A stretch of 36,851 bases of DNA from positions 1-36,851 of IMG/VR virus record IMGVR_UViG_3300019935_000007; one strand, given 5' to 3'. This DNA is from a virus. Positions 13,154 to 23,565 of this stretch are shown here, one piece after another; positions within the stretch are counted from its first letter, which is position 1, and each line of letters begins with the position of its first letter. The translations under genes and the position numbers were made by a program. The notes beneath the pieces were generated by a model. That model did not search any database and was not told where the DNA came from. It saw only the letters and a list, made by a program, of their open reading frames with translations.

Positions 13154-15327
13154 TGAAATCCACGTTGATGAAGTTAAACTTTAACGGGGGCGAGCTAAGC
13201 CCCTTTCTTGATGGCAGGATCGACTTCCCGAAATACACTAGCGGAGCAAAGGAGATAACAAACTTTGTGCCTACTGTTTATGGGCCCATGACTAAAAGAC
13301 CGGGTACGGTATTTGTTGAAGATTTAGGCGAGGAAGCAACGCTATACCCTTTCGAATTTTCAGAGTCACAAGCTTATATATTTGCATTTAAAAATCAAAC
13401 GGCAGATATCTACACGCTAGACGGAAGGCTTTTAGATGGTGTCACACCTGTAAGTATATTTTCTTTTTACACTATCGAAGAAGCTAAAAACCTAAAGTTT
13501 GCTCAGGCTGGCGATTTAGTTTACTTCACCCACCCCACGGCAGGAATGGTTAAGATATCTAGAACAGGGGTTAATACTTTTACCAGTGAAAGATTTGAAC
13601 CTAAAGACGGGCCATTTCAAGATGAGAACGACGATGCAGACCTAACATTGAGGGTTGAAACTATATCACCAGGTTACGTCAGGGTTATAGCTTCATCGCC
13701 AATATTTAACGATCCAGATGATGAAGGAGCTAGCCTGCAAATAGGTTACATCCCAGCAACAGAATTCCCATCATGGCTCCCTGATGATGGGAGCTATGCC
13801 GTTGGCGACTATATCCAATATCAAAGTAGAATTTATGAAGTAACTGCTGGATCAGGCGCTACGGGCACATTGACACCATTGCATGATAAAGGCTCAAAGT
13901 CAGATGGAAATCTAACCTTGAAATACACCTCCGATGGCTACGGGTATATGAAGATTGACGGGTTCGCAGGAAGCCCAACTGACACGGTTAGCGGGTTTGT
14001 TAAAAAGGACTTCCCACCAAACATTGTCGATGGCGACCCCACCGATGAATGGAGCTGGTCGTCATTCGGGGGAAGATTTGGATGGCCAACTGGTATAGTA
14101 TTCCACCAGCAAAGAATGGTTTTAGGTGGCTCACAAGAGCAGCCGCAAAGTATATGGGGTAGCGATCCAAAAGATATCGAATCATTTCTTGAAGGGACTG
14201 AAGATGACAAGGCTTACGAGTTCACAATAGCCGCTAACAGAAAAAACCCTATAGCATGGCTTGCTTCAAACATAGTTTTAAACATTGGTACGCTGGGTGG
14301 TGAGTTTACAGCAAGCTCTGTCGGCCCATCTATAACCCCTAGCGATGTAGACATTAGGCAGATTGGAACATATGGTAGCAATGAGTTTACAGCGCCGTTA
14401 ATTGCTAACGGATTTACCCTATTCAATCAAGCTGGCGGACGAAAGCTTAGAGAGCTTAGGTTTGACGAGAACTCACAAAGAAACTACGCCAGAGACTTAA
14501 ATAAAGTTGCAGAGCATTTAGCCGATGCCGGAATAGGTCAGATTGCGTATCAAGCGGAACCGTATCAAATAGTATGGGTTATTATTGGCACTGAGCTATT
14601 TGCTTTAACTTATGAGCCGGATGAAGATGTATTTGCGTGGAGCCGTCAAGATTGCGGTGAAGTGGTTTCTATCGCCACTATTCCAAACGGTGGGTACGAT
14701 CGCTTGTGGATGGTTGTTAAACGCTACGGCAAGTACTACATAGAATATTTGTCCGACTTTTTCCGCAGAGAGAATAACCTAGAAGATGCGGTATTTTGTG
14801 ATTCATCCCTGTCTTACAGTGGTCCAGAAGTTTCCACGCTGACAGGATTAGACCATTTGGAGGGGGTTGAGGTTTCAGTGCTTAACAATGGTTCGGTTGG
14901 CAAGCCGCAAATAGTTACGGGGGGCGAGATAACGCTGCAATTCCCCACAACTAAATGCACAGTTGGTCTGCCCATAGAATCAGCTTGGCAATCAATGAGG
15001 CTTGAGGGTGGCTCAAATGACGGTGTTGGTCAAGGTAAGTCCAAACGGGTTTCATCTATAATATTCAGGCTAGAAAAGACAGGTGCCGGATTTAGGTACG
15101 GACGAGGTGAGCTTGATAAAACTTTCGCTGGCGGCTTGTTTGCAGAGCTTCCAGTTAGAGAGGTTATTGGTGATATGGATTCTCCACCAGCTCTATTGGA
15201 TGGTGACACGTATAGGCAGCCTATTGATGGCGGAACTGACCAGCAATACATGATAAGGGTAGAGCATTCAAAGCCTGTACCGTGTACAATAATATCCATT
15301 ATAGCAACAGTGGACACATCGCAATGA
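13153..15327 (+). CDS. Tail tubular protein B, T7 gp12-like nozzle
   Basis: 724 residues, slightly shorter than T7 gp12 (794). The start LNFNGGELSPFLDGRIDFPKY and TNFVPTVYGPMTKRPGT is the diagnostic N-terminus of this family, and GWPTGIVFHQQRMVLGGSQEQPQ in the middle is its other conserved signature. Six copies form the tail nozzle to which fibres attach. It is beta-rich with no signal or membrane segment. The end overlaps the gp13-like gene by ATGA. Confidence 0.92.
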   Translation: MKSTLMKLNFNGGELSPFLDGRIDFPKYTSGAKEITNFVPTVYGPMTKRPGTVFVEDLGEEATLYPFEFSESQAYIFAFKNQTADIYTLDGRLLDGVTPVSIFSFYTIEEAKNLKFAQAGDLVYFTHPTAGMVKISRTGVNTFTSERFEPKDGPFQDENDDADLTLRVETISPGYVRVIASSPIFNDPDDEGASLQIGYIPATEFPSWLPDDGSYAVGDYIQYQSRIYEVTAGSGATGTLTPLHDKGSKSDGNLTLKYTSDGYGYMKIDGFAGSPTDTVSGFVKKDFPPNIVDGDPTDEWSWSSFGGRFGWPTGIVFHQQRMVLGGSQEQPQSIWGSDPKDIESFLEGTEDDKAYEFTIAANRKNPIAWLASNIVLNIGTLGGEFTASSVGPSITPSDVDIRQIGTYGSNEFTAPLIANGFTLFNQAGGRKLRELRFDENSQRNYARDLNKVAEHLADAGIGQIAYQAEPYQIVWVIIGTELFALTYEPDEDVFAWSRQDCGEVVSIATIPNGGYDRLWMVVKRYGKYYIEYLSDFFRRENNLEDAVFCDSSLSYSGPEVSTLTGLDHLEGVEVSVLNNGSVGKPQIVTGGEITLQFPTTKCTVGLPIESAWQSMRLEGGSNDGVGQGKSKRVSSIIFRLEKTGAGFRYGRGELDKTFAGGLFAELPVREVIGDMDSPPALLDGDTYRQPIDGGTDQQYMIRVEHSKPVPCTIISIIATVDTSQ

Positions 15328-15752
15328 TAAGAGATTTAGAGGTTGGTGACGTTTCTAAACTTGAGGTTCAGCCAAAGCAGGCGTTCTATAAATCAAATAT
15401 AGAAGGGCTTGCAAAGTCTAATCAGCTTTACGACGCCTATGCGTACCTTGATAACGGCGAAGTTCAGGCTGTGTTAGGAGTTCAACCTCACTGGCAAGGA
15501 AGGGTAGCTGTTTGGGCTCTTCTAGGTAGTATTTCTTCATGGGTAATGTTTCACCGGGAAGTTGAAGAGTTGATTAAGGCATGCATTGATAAGCATGGTA
15601 TAATTAGGCTTGAGTTAACAACTGAGGTTGGGTTCCATGAGTCTGAGCGTTGGGCTAAAATGCTTGGCTTTAAGCAGGAGTCACTGATGGAGAAGTTTGG
15701 TATGGATGGAAAAGATCATAAAATGTGGGTGAAAATATGTCAGCAGCAATGA
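15324..15752 (+). CDS. gp13-like protein with GNAT-like fold
   Basis: 142 residues from the ATG at 15324 (ATGA overlap). GVQPHWQGRVAVWALLGS, then MFHREVEELIKACIDKHGIIRLELTT and SERWAKMLGFKQESLMEKFG form the order seen in the T7 gp13 family (DUF2833), which resembles GNAT acetyltransferases. The FHESERWAKMLGF segment parallels the acetyl-CoA end of GNAT enzymes, but the glycine-rich pyrophosphate loop is not clear, so catalytic activity is doubtful. In T7 gp13 is an assembly or internal virion protein. It overlaps the next gene by 16 nt. Confidence 0.75.
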   Translation: MIRDLEVGDVSKLEVQPKQAFYKSNIEGLAKSNQLYDAYAYLDNGEVQAVLGVQPHWQGRVAVWALLGSISSWVMFHREVEELIKACIDKHGIIRLELTTEVGFHESERWAKMLGFKQESLMEKFGMDGKDHKMWVKICQQQ

Positions 15753-16180
15753 TACCAGTTGCCATGGCGGGTGTTCAGGCCGCTTCATCACTGGCGAATT
15801 CTCAAGCTCAAGAGCAGCAGCTTGAAGCTCAAGCTGTCGCCCAAGAGAAGGCGGCTGAAGAAACTATGCTGCAAGGTTACTCTCAATCCGCGCAAGTTAG
15901 ATCTCAAGCTGACGATATCATAGGTTCTACGGTTTCGGCAGCGGTCGGCTCTGGCGTTCAAACTGACACTGGTAGCGTTCTTGATGTGATCAAAGAAAGC
16001 GCGTTTAACATAGAGCTGGACGCATTGACTATTGAGTCTGACGCAAAGAGACAGGCTCAAAACCAAAAGCAGACAGCAGCAAACATCAGAGCCAGTAAAC
16101 CGACTGGCGTTCAAAAATTATTAGGTGCGTTCGGTTCTGGCGCTTCTGGTTATGCTTCAGGAATGGCGATCAATGGCTAG
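15737..16180 (+). CDS. Internal virion protein B, T7 gp14-like
   Basis: 147 residues, alanine/glutamine/serine-rich. A hydrophobic N-terminal segment (AAMIPVAMAGVQAASSL) is followed by a long helical region (QAQEQQLEAQAVAQEKAAEE) and a glycine-rich end (GAFGSGASGYASGMAING). This is the expected plan for gp14, which is ejected into the outer membrane at infection. The ATG at 15737 is preferred over the upstream GTG at 15725 because GGGTGAAAAT precedes it. Place between gp13- and gp15-like genes supports the call. Confidence 0.8.
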   Translation: MSAAMIPVAMAGVQAASSLANSQAQEQQLEAQAVAQEKAAEETMLQGYSQSAQVRSQADDIIGSTVSAAVGSGVQTDTGSVLDVIKESAFNIELDALTIESDAKRQAQNQKQTAANIRASKPTGVQKLLGAFGSGASGYASGMAING

Positions 16181-18128
16181 ACTACCTCAGTATACAAGAC
16201 AAGTATCCACGCGAGCTGTAAACCCCGCTCAACCTGTTGCGAATAACAACACCGCTCAAATGCTTTCTGATGTAGCTAGCGGTATTGGCAGTGTTGCTCA
16301 AATACAAAGCCAAATGCAAACACGTGAAGCGCGTGATTATGTAATACAAAGTCAGAATCAAACCTCTGTAGACCTTGAGCAGCAAAAACTAAATCTATCA
16401 CAAACAACGCAAAGCGGATCTGAATACACGGAAGGCGTAACAAAGTTCATTGAGGCTCAAAAGGCTTCAGCTGTTGAAAAAGCCCCGAATCAAAAAGCGG
16501 CTGACGCGACAGGACAGTATTATGACAGTCTGATGGCAAATGAGCTAAAGCAGGCTATCCCAGTATCAGCTAGAATGAACGCTGAGAATACTGCTCGAGT
16601 AATAAATGACAGCTTAGAGATTGGATTAAATAAAACATATAGAAACCCAACCTCATATGATGAGAGCTTAGCTAGTGCTAACGCTGTTATTGACTCTTCA
16701 GACTTACCTGAAAATAAGAAAGAATCTGCTAAATCTCAGTATCAAGAAAAGCTAATGACCCAGCAGCTGCTTGGCACTCTAAACCTAAACCCAAAGCAAG
16801 CCGAGAAAGATATACAATCTGGTCGTTACGATTCGCTTAACCCTGACACATTAAATCAAATATCATCATCAGCAAAGAATCAATCTATAGCTTTGGATAA
16901 GCAAAATGAAGTCAATAAGCAGAAGCAAATAAATAAAGAGAAGGCAGAAGTTGCAGCCCAAAATGCGCAGGCAACGTCAAACCTTGAGATTGGCGTTAGT
17001 CGTGGAGAAATGGGCTACGTTGAGATTGAAAAGGCTTATGATACTGGCACTATCACGCCAGAAAAAAGAACACAGCTAACCAAGCAAGTTGATAGTCAGG
17101 TTGATAGCATGACCGCTGCAAACAATGCAATAGTTGGCGTAAGCGCTGCTATTGATGCTGGGCAACCTTTGGATTACCGCAATAAGCAACATCAGCAATC
17201 TGTTGATATTTATTACGCTAACATGCCTGAAGAAACTAGAACTGACGCTAACGCTATTGCTAACCTAGTTAAGTCTACAAAGGTGATACCTAGTCAAGTT
17301 GAAACCCAGTTAAACGCAGGTATGAAAGGCAATGCGGATCAGGTTGTTTCATCGTCAGATCTTCTTTCTAGAATGAATGAGATGGCACCTGAAACGGTCG
17401 CGCAACTGCCGCAAGATACCAAGGCTGTAGGCTTAACGGTAAGCCGCCTTGTTGCAAGTGGTGTTGATAAAGCCAAGGCTGTAGAGCTAGCGAACAACTC
17501 CGTATACAACACACCTAAAGAGCTGAAGGAGGTTCTGAAAACTCAGCTTAGCGAAAAGAATATTGTAAGCAAAAAAACAAAAGGGTTTGGTGATGCGGTT
17601 GATAAAATTAGCCCGTCATTCTTCACTCCTAACAGAACACCTTCAATGGACAGAATGGAGGCTTCTTTTAACTTTGCTGTTGATCAGTACTACCTAAAAA
17701 CACATGATATCGACACGGCTATGAAACTCGCTACAACTGATATAAGTCAAGTATGGGGTTCGACATGGGTTGATGGTAAAGAAAGAATGATGAAGTACCC
17801 GCCAGAAAAGATGTACGGCAATGGTAAAGAATCAACGTGGATATATAACCAGCTTAAATCAGAGTTGAGCGAGATAGGTGTAGACGCAAAATCATCACTT
17901 CAGGCTGACTATATAACATCTAGAGAAAATAGACCTTCATATATCATAATGACAGAGAAAGACGGTTCGATGATGCCGCTTATGGTGAATGGTGTGATAC
18001 AGCGATTTACCCCTGACTTCTCGACTACTGAAGAAGCTAAGCGAGCGGCAGAGCAAAAAGAGCAAGCTATGATCAATGCGCAGAAAGCAAATAGCTATGT
18101 AAATTACCAAAGTGGGAGCAAACTGTAA
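16173..18128 (+). CDS. Internal virion protein C, T7 gp15-like
   Basis: 651 residues starting MARLPQYTRQVSTRAVNPAQ, the typical opening of gp15-like internal core proteins. The body is helical, glutamine- and lysine-rich, with long coiled-coil stretches between about 195 and 260. In T7 gp15 and gp16 form the internal core and then a channel across the periplasm at DNA ejection. The in-frame ATG at 16125 lies deep in the preceding gene; AGGA before 16173 decides the start. TAATG links it to the next gene. Confidence 0.85.
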   Translation: MARLPQYTRQVSTRAVNPAQPVANNNTAQMLSDVASGIGSVAQIQSQMQTREARDYVIQSQNQTSVDLEQQKLNLSQTTQSGSEYTEGVTKFIEAQKASAVEKAPNQKAADATGQYYDSLMANELKQAIPVSARMNAENTARVINDSLEIGLNKTYRNPTSYDESLASANAVIDSSDLPENKKESAKSQYQEKLMTQQLLGTLNLNPKQAEKDIQSGRYDSLNPDTLNQISSSAKNQSIALDKQNEVNKQKQINKEKAEVAAQNAQATSNLEIGVSRGEMGYVEIEKAYDTGTITPEKRTQLTKQVDSQVDSMTAANNAIVGVSAAIDAGQPLDYRNKQHQQSVDIYYANMPEETRTDANAIANLVKSTKVIPSQVETQLNAGMKGNADQVVSSSDLLSRMNEMAPETVAQLPQDTKAVGLTVSRLVASGVDKAKAVELANNSVYNTPKELKEVLKTQLSEKNIVSKKTKGFGDAVDKISPSFFTPNRTPSMDRMEASFNFAVDQYYLKTHDIDTAMKLATTDISQVWGSTWVDGKERMMKYPPEKMYGNGKESTWIYNQLKSELSEIGVDAKSSLQADYITSRENRPSYIIMTEKDGSMMPLMVNGVIQRFTPDFSTTEEAKRAAEQKEQAMINAQKANSYVNYQSGSKL

Positions 18129-21100
18129 TGCCTATTAAGCCTCAAGACAGCCAAGCGTTAGGTTATGTTCACAGTTACGCAAGCACAAAAGAAGATGTTG
18201 GCGCATTAGATATTTTGTCAGCAGCCTTTGAAACTGAAAACTCAATAGGCTCAATGCTCAGTCGCGGTGTAGATCCAGACTTCGGAGTAAGGAAGGCGCA
18301 AACACCAAGTCAGCCTAGCATTAGAATCGACAACAGAAACTTCTCAGACTATGAAGCGCTAGATGATATTTCAGGATATGAAGAACACTCTATGGCGTTT
18401 ATTGGCTCAAGCCCTGAGCGCGTGGCGTGGCTAAAGAAAAGCATCGATAGGCAACGAGAGGCAAGAGCTGATCTGGAAGATTCTGGTTTTGGTGGTGCGG
18501 CCGCTATGTTTGCAGCTGGTGTGCTTGACCCTATTAACTGGATGGGGTTTGGTTCGGGAAAGATGTTATTAAATGGCGGTAAGATGGCAGTGTTTGCTAA
18601 AAGCGCTGCGTCTGTTGCTGGCGGCGCAGCGGTTGCCGAATTGGCTTTACACTCATCACAAGAAGAGAGAACCGCGCAAGAATCTTATTTTGCCATTGGT
18701 GGTGCTGGTCTACTTGGTGGTGTTATTGGTACAGCTGCAAGCGTGCTAACAAAGGGTGAAGTTGAGTCTATCACCGAACAAATGACTAAAGAGGTTATTG
18801 ATACACCATCAACAAACCCAAGACACGCGGGTGCGGCAGAAGTTAAGAATACAACAACAGAAGAGGAGTCTCTTGTTTCTGCTGCTGGGCTTGAAAAAAC
18901 AGTGGGAATAAGTCCGTACGGCAGGGTTATAACAAGTGACTCACTATACGCAAGGCGTACGGTTCAAGATATGGTTGAGAATAACTATTACCTTGAAAAA
19001 AATAACGCAGGCAAGCCAACAGGTCAAGCTGTTGAGACTTCAATAAAGCAGTATCACGCATTAACTGGATTAGCTAGCGAAAACCTCGATCAACAATTCC
19101 TTAAATACCGACAAGCCAGAGGTACGGGTATAACGTCTCGCGTAGCTTTGCAAGCTAAGGATATGCTTGGAGCTGGTAGCGGTGAAGCAAAGTTAACCTA
19201 TGGGCAGTTCAAGCATGAAATATCAAAAGCAATGCGAAACGGGGATGAGCATCAAATACCTGAAGTTGCGGAAGCGGCTAGGCAGTATAGAAAAAATGTA
19301 TTCGACCCAATTAAAAAAGAGGCCATTGATCAAGGATTACTACCTGAAGATGTAGACGTTAAGTTTGCTGACTCATACTTAACCCGCGTGTATAACTTTG
19401 AGAAGATGCGAGCGCAGCCTCAGCAATTCAAAAAGATTGTTACCGACTGGTTTAAGTCTCAGCGAGGCGAGATTGATACACCGCAAAATCTATACCCTAA
19501 AATTTCAGAATCGGTAGATATTGTTGATGAAGTTTCTGGCAGGTTTTCAATTGCAAAAAATACATCTAAAGAATTGAATGAAGAAATAGCACGATTAAGA
19601 GAATTAAAAAAAGCGCCTGAACAAGAAATAGCTTTATCACCGAACATGACGAGCAAGCGAAAAGCTGGTCTTATTGAAGAAGCTAAAGGTTACAAAGCTA
19701 AGATAGCTGAAAATCAAAAGCTACTATCTAAAGCTGTAAAAGAAAGAGAGCTTATTAAGAAAGAGTTGACCGAATCTAAAAAACAATTAAAAGGGCTGCG
19801 GTCTGAGCTAAAAAAATCTGAGTTTTACGAAAATGACGTGCTAATGAATAGTATGGCTGATGATGTTTACAATAACATCGTCAACACTCCTGGCGGCATT
19901 ATACCGAAAAATGTAATACCCGAAGGCTCACCATTCAAGTCAAGAACACTACCAATTCAAGATAGATACTTGGAAGAGTTTTTAGAGAATGATATTGAAA
20001 CGGTCGCTGAGTTTTATGTTAGATCTACAGCTCCGCAAATAGAAATGGTTAAGAAGTTTGGCGATAAAGATTTAAAAATAGCCCTTGCTGATATCGATGC
20101 GGATTATGACGCCATGATTGCTAAAGATCCATCTAAAGCATCAAAGCTAAACAAGCAAAGGGACTCAGTAAAGAATGACTTAAGCGCTATGCGTGACTTG
20201 CTTTACGGAACATACAATCAACCTGCTGATCCAAATTCATTCTGGCTTAGAGCTAACAAGGCCACCAGGAATTTACAGTTTTTATCAAAACTTGGCGGAA
20301 TGGCTTTATCCTCAATACCCGACTTGGCTCGCCCAGTAATGGTACACGGATTGCGCAAGAACGCAGGCATGTTTAAATCCCTTGTTCAATCACCAGTTAA
20401 AGCGAAGATGGCACTAAAAGAAGCTAAGATGAACGCTTCTATTTTCGAGATAATCCAATCTACCCGAGCTAATGCCATGGCTGATATTGGGGATATGTAT
20501 AAACAAGGCACAAAGTTTGAAAAAGGACTTGAAGGTTTAAGCAACACGTTTGGTGCGGCCTCTTTAATGTCGCCATGGAACCAAATGTTAAAGCAATGGG
20601 CTGGATTTGTATCAAGTGACGCTGTATTGAAAAACTCAGTTAAATGGGCTGACGGAACGATATCAAAATCAGATATGCGCAAACTCGCGCAACTTGGCAT
20701 AGGTGAAAACGAAGCTATCATGATTGCCGAGCAGATGAATAAACATGGCGATCGCGGTGATGTATGGCTAGCAAACGCTGGCGAGTGGGACAAAGAAGCA
20801 ACGACAATATTTCGTAATGCGGTAATCAAAGATACAGATTCCATGATTGTTACACCTGGCGTTGGTGATAAGCCACTATTCATGAACACAGCAACTGGTA
20901 AGATGATCGGGCAATTTAAGTCGTTTGTATTCGCATCCCATGGGCGCATGCTAGTTTCTGGATTACAACAAAGAGATGCTGCGTTCTATAACGGGCTTAT
21001 GATTTCAATGGGATTAGGAGCTATGACTTACGCAGTTAAAGAAATAGTGAGAGGGAAAGAGCCAAGCTCAGAGCCTAAAAAGCTAATGTCTGAAGCTGTT

Positions 21101-21448
21101 TCGTATTCTGGCATATTCGCACTAATGGCTGAAACCAACGGACTTGTAGAGAAAGCCACTCGTGGCAACGTCGGCGTAAGCGCGTTAACTGGAAATCCAC
21201 CAATGTCCAAATTTGCAAGTCGTAATGCAATGGGAGCAATCTTTGGGCCAACCGTCGGTACTGTTCAAGATGTATTCCAAGTAACAGGCGGCATAGGTAT
21301 GCAAATCGGGGATGATCCACAAGGATTTACCGAAAGAGATTTACGAGCGCTTAGACGATTATTGCCATACCAGAATTTATGGTACACAAGAAATTTGTTA
21401 AACTATGTAGAAGAGCAATCCGCTGAAGCAATGGGGCTACCAGAATGA
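18128..21448 (+). CDS. Internal virion protein D, T7 gp16-like
   Basis: 1106 residues, shorter than T7 gp16 (1318). Hydrophobic, glycine-rich segments lie near 116-180 (AAMFAAGVLDPINWMGFGSG; AIGGAGLLGGVIGTAASVL), with a lysine/glutamate-rich coiled coil about 470-575 and a further helical region around 700-1000 containing MTYAVKEIVRGKEP and FASRNAMGAIFGPTVGTVQD. This matches the large ejected core protein. I see no N-terminal transglycosylase domain, which T7 gp16 has. It overlaps the fibre gene by ATGA. Confidence 0.85.
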   Translation: MPIKPQDSQALGYVHSYASTKEDVGALDILSAAFETENSIGSMLSRGVDPDFGVRKAQTPSQPSIRIDNRNFSDYEALDDISGYEEHSMAFIGSSPERVAWLKKSIDRQREARADLEDSGFGGAAAMFAAGVLDPINWMGFGSGKMLLNGGKMAVFAKSAASVAGGAAVAELALHSSQEERTAQESYFAIGGAGLLGGVIGTAASVLTKGEVESITEQMTKEVIDTPSTNPRHAGAAEVKNTTTEEESLVSAAGLEKTVGISPYGRVITSDSLYARRTVQDMVENNYYLEKNNAGKPTGQAVETSIKQYHALTGLASENLDQQFLKYRQARGTGITSRVALQAKDMLGAGSGEAKLTYGQFKHEISKAMRNGDEHQIPEVAEAARQYRKNVFDPIKKEAIDQGLLPEDVDVKFADSYLTRVYNFEKMRAQPQQFKKIVTDWFKSQRGEIDTPQNLYPKISESVDIVDEVSGRFSIAKNTSKELNEEIARLRELKKAPEQEIALSPNMTSKRKAGLIEEAKGYKAKIAENQKLLSKAVKERELIKKELTESKKQLKGLRSELKKSEFYENDVLMNSMADDVYNNIVNTPGGIIPKNVIPEGSPFKSRTLPIQDRYLEEFLENDIETVAEFYVRSTAPQIEMVKKFGDKDLKIALADIDADYDAMIAKDPSKASKLNKQRDSVKNDLSAMRDLLYGTYNQPADPNSFWLRANKATRNLQFLSKLGGMALSSIPDLARPVMVHGLRKNAGMFKSLVQSPVKAKMALKEAKMNASIFEIIQSTRANAMADIGDMYKQGTKFEKGLEGLSNTFGAASLMSPWNQMLKQWAGFVSSDAVLKNSVKWADGTISKSDMRKLAQLGIGENEAIMIAEQMNKHGDRGDVWLANAGEWDKEATTIFRNAVIKDTDSMIVTPGVGDKPLFMNTATGKMIGQFKSFVFASHGRMLVSGLQQRDAAFYNGLMISMGLGAMTYAVKEIVRGKEPSSEPKKLMSEAVSYSGIFALMAETNGLVEKATRGNVGVSALTGNPPMSKFASRNAMGAIFGPTVGTVQDVFQVTGGIGMQIGDDPQGFTERDLRALRRLLPYQNLWYTRNLLNYVEEQSAEAMGLPE

Positions 21449-23562
21449 CAGTAACAGCAACGAATAGAAAAAATAATTTCATAACTAATGGTGTGACCGT
21501 TGACTTTACGTTCACATTTGCCATAACCAATATCCAACAAGTTAACGCGATAACAATCCTTAACGGTGTTGAAACGCCATACACCAACTTTTCAGTGGTG
21601 CAATCCCCATCAACCGAGGGAGGTACTTTAACAACAAATGATGTCCTTGATGGTGTAGAGCTACTTATTTATCGCGACACTTCTCTAACTCAGCAGGTTG
21701 ATTACCAAGATGGTGGTAGATTCCCAGCTGACTCTCACGAGCAGGCGCTTGATAAGCTAACCTTGCAAAACCAAGACCAGCAGGATGATTTAAATCGATC
21801 ACTTAAAACGAAGATTGGTGATGATTCTAATTATGAAGTTGGTAACCTTGAAAGTGGGAAGTTGGTGCAAGTGGTCGGTAATGAGTTGACTACGGACGGA
21901 TCCCAAGATACCACGGGTTACACAGATATACAGGCAATTGCTAGATCTCTTAATATTTCATTCTCAGCTGTCATCTACTCAACAGACACGACTACCGTTT
22001 TAGATAACGTTCAATACATCTACGACATGTCAAACGAAACCACATGGAGCAAGCCAAGCGGCGTGCAAGCTGGTGATGTTATTATTTCGGTTGTAGATGA
22101 TCAACTCGAAGTCACGTCTGGTACTTATACGATGATCGCAGCTATACCTGCCCTTATCGATAACGCAGATCTTCATGATACTCTAGCTGGCGCAAAGTCT
22201 AGAGTTGATGCTGTTAGCATCCCGTTAAATCCAATGTCTGTTAGAATTATAGACAGAGCAAATGCAATTATTGAATACACAACAGGTGAGACAGTTGATA
22301 ATAAAAGCGTTTTTCAGCATGACACGTTGCCACTACAATTAAAATTCATATCAACATCAGTGAAGCATGTTGCTTGCTTTGGTGATGACTCACTGCAACA
22401 AACTCACGACGATTACAACGAGTATGTTAATAGGCCTGAGAATAAATCCGTTGCTGTTTACCAGTATGTTGAGGCTGATACAGTAGGGGCTTTAGGTGGT
22501 AAATTTAATATAAAGCCGCAGAATAATTATGCTCAAATAGCTAATGATGTACACACATGTTGGATCGGATATGGTGGTCATGAGGATTTTACAAATGTAA
22601 TTGGAACAATACCGGGTAGCGGTGCCAGCTACTCCGGCGTGCTTGGTTATGACAACAAAACTGACGCACTGGCTACAGTCATGTGGCATTTTCACGGCAA
22701 GATCAACACCGCAGCAGATCACCCAACTATGATCGGCGGTTCTTTTGCTCAAATCCTTGGTGGTAGCTACACCGTTATACTTGGGGGAACTCAAAATACA
22801 ATAAATGGCGGCAACTATACGGCTATATTGGGAGGTAGGGATAACACCATTAACGCAGCCAGCGGTGCAACAATTGTTGGCGGCAATGGGAATATAAATG
22901 GAAGTCCTCATAGTGTTATTGGCGGGGGTCTTGCAAATTTGATAGGCACTAGCGGAGATCAAACTGTTATCGCCGGCGGAGGTCAAAACACTGCAACCCA
23001 AGAAGGAACAACAATATCGGGAGGGCGAGGGAATACAGTTTCAGCGGCATACGCCAACATTACTGGTGGTCAGGATAATGAGGCGAGCGGGAGTTATAGC
23101 CGCGCTGGTGGGCGTGAGTCTGTGACACAATACGGTTGCGATGTTTGGGCGTCAGGTGGTTTTAGTGGTGTCGCAGGGTCTGCTCAGCTATTCAATTTTG
23201 TCACTAGGGTAATAACCACGGATGGCGTTGAGGCAAATCAATATTTAGACGGTTCTGCGGTCAAACTTGAAATACCTGAAAACTCAGCATGGGCCATTAA
23301 AACACAATGCATTGCAAGCGATGGAACAGACAGAGCTGTTTTTGAATTTAACAGTTTGATTTATCGAGGCGCAGGCTCAACAGCCTTAAGCCCAACACAA
23401 TCAGATCCAGTTACAGTTATACATCAAACAGCTGGCGCGTCAACTTGGTCGCATAGAATAACAGTGCCATCCAGCGGAGCTATCAACATTAAAGCCACTG
23501 GTGAAGCAGGTAAAAATATTAAATGGGTAACACGTTGCACTGCAACTCAATTATTGGATTAA
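21445..23562 (+). CDS. Tail fibre with T7-type N-terminus and beta-roll shaft
   Basis: 705 residues. Residues 1-125 follow the T7 tail-fibre attachment domain: VDFTFTFAI, EGGTLTTNDVLDGVELLIYR, TSLTQQVDYQDGGRFPADSH and ALDKLTLQNQDQQDDL. Residues about 420-580 consist of repeats of the form I-x-GG-x-x-N-x-I-x-G (TMIGGSFAQILGGSYTVILG and following), like trimeric left-handed beta-roll fibres of the YadA-head kind. The last 120 residues form a beta-rich tip domain that probably binds the receptor. No intramolecular chaperone or S74 peptidase is visible. Confidence 0.88.
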   Translation: MTVTATNRKNNFITNGVTVDFTFTFAITNIQQVNAITILNGVETPYTNFSVVQSPSTEGGTLTTNDVLDGVELLIYRDTSLTQQVDYQDGGRFPADSHEQALDKLTLQNQDQQDDLNRSLKTKIGDDSNYEVGNLESGKLVQVVGNELTTDGSQDTTGYTDIQAIARSLNISFSAVIYSTDTTTVLDNVQYIYDMSNETTWSKPSGVQAGDVIISVVDDQLEVTSGTYTMIAAIPALIDNADLHDTLAGAKSRVDAVSIPLNPMSVRIIDRANAIIEYTTGETVDNKSVFQHDTLPLQLKFISTSVKHVACFGDDSLQQTHDDYNEYVNRPENKSVAVYQYVEADTVGALGGKFNIKPQNNYAQIANDVHTCWIGYGGHEDFTNVIGTIPGSGASYSGVLGYDNKTDALATVMWHFHGKINTAADHPTMIGGSFAQILGGSYTVILGGTQNTINGGNYTAILGGRDNTINAASGATIVGGNGNINGSPHSVIGGGLANLIGTSGDQTVIAGGGQNTATQEGTTISGGRGNTVSAAYANITGGQDNEASGSYSRAGGRESVTQYGCDVWASGGFSGVAGSAQLFNFVTRVITTDGVEANQYLDGSAVKLEIPENSAWAIKTQCIASDGTDRAVFEFNSLIYRGAGSTALSPTQSDPVTVIHQTAGASTWSHRITVPSSGAINIKATGEAGKNIKWVTRCTATQLLD

Positions 23563-23565
23563 ATT

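Noticed and set aside
20386-20949. 187-codon open frame on the minus strand
   Set aside because: It lies entirely inside the gp16-like gene in antisense, has no ribosome site of note, and mirrors codon patterns of the plus-strand gene.
22492-23001. 169-codon open frame on the minus strand
   Set aside because: Antisense to the repetitive fibre shaft; GG-repeat codons keep the opposite frame open by chance.
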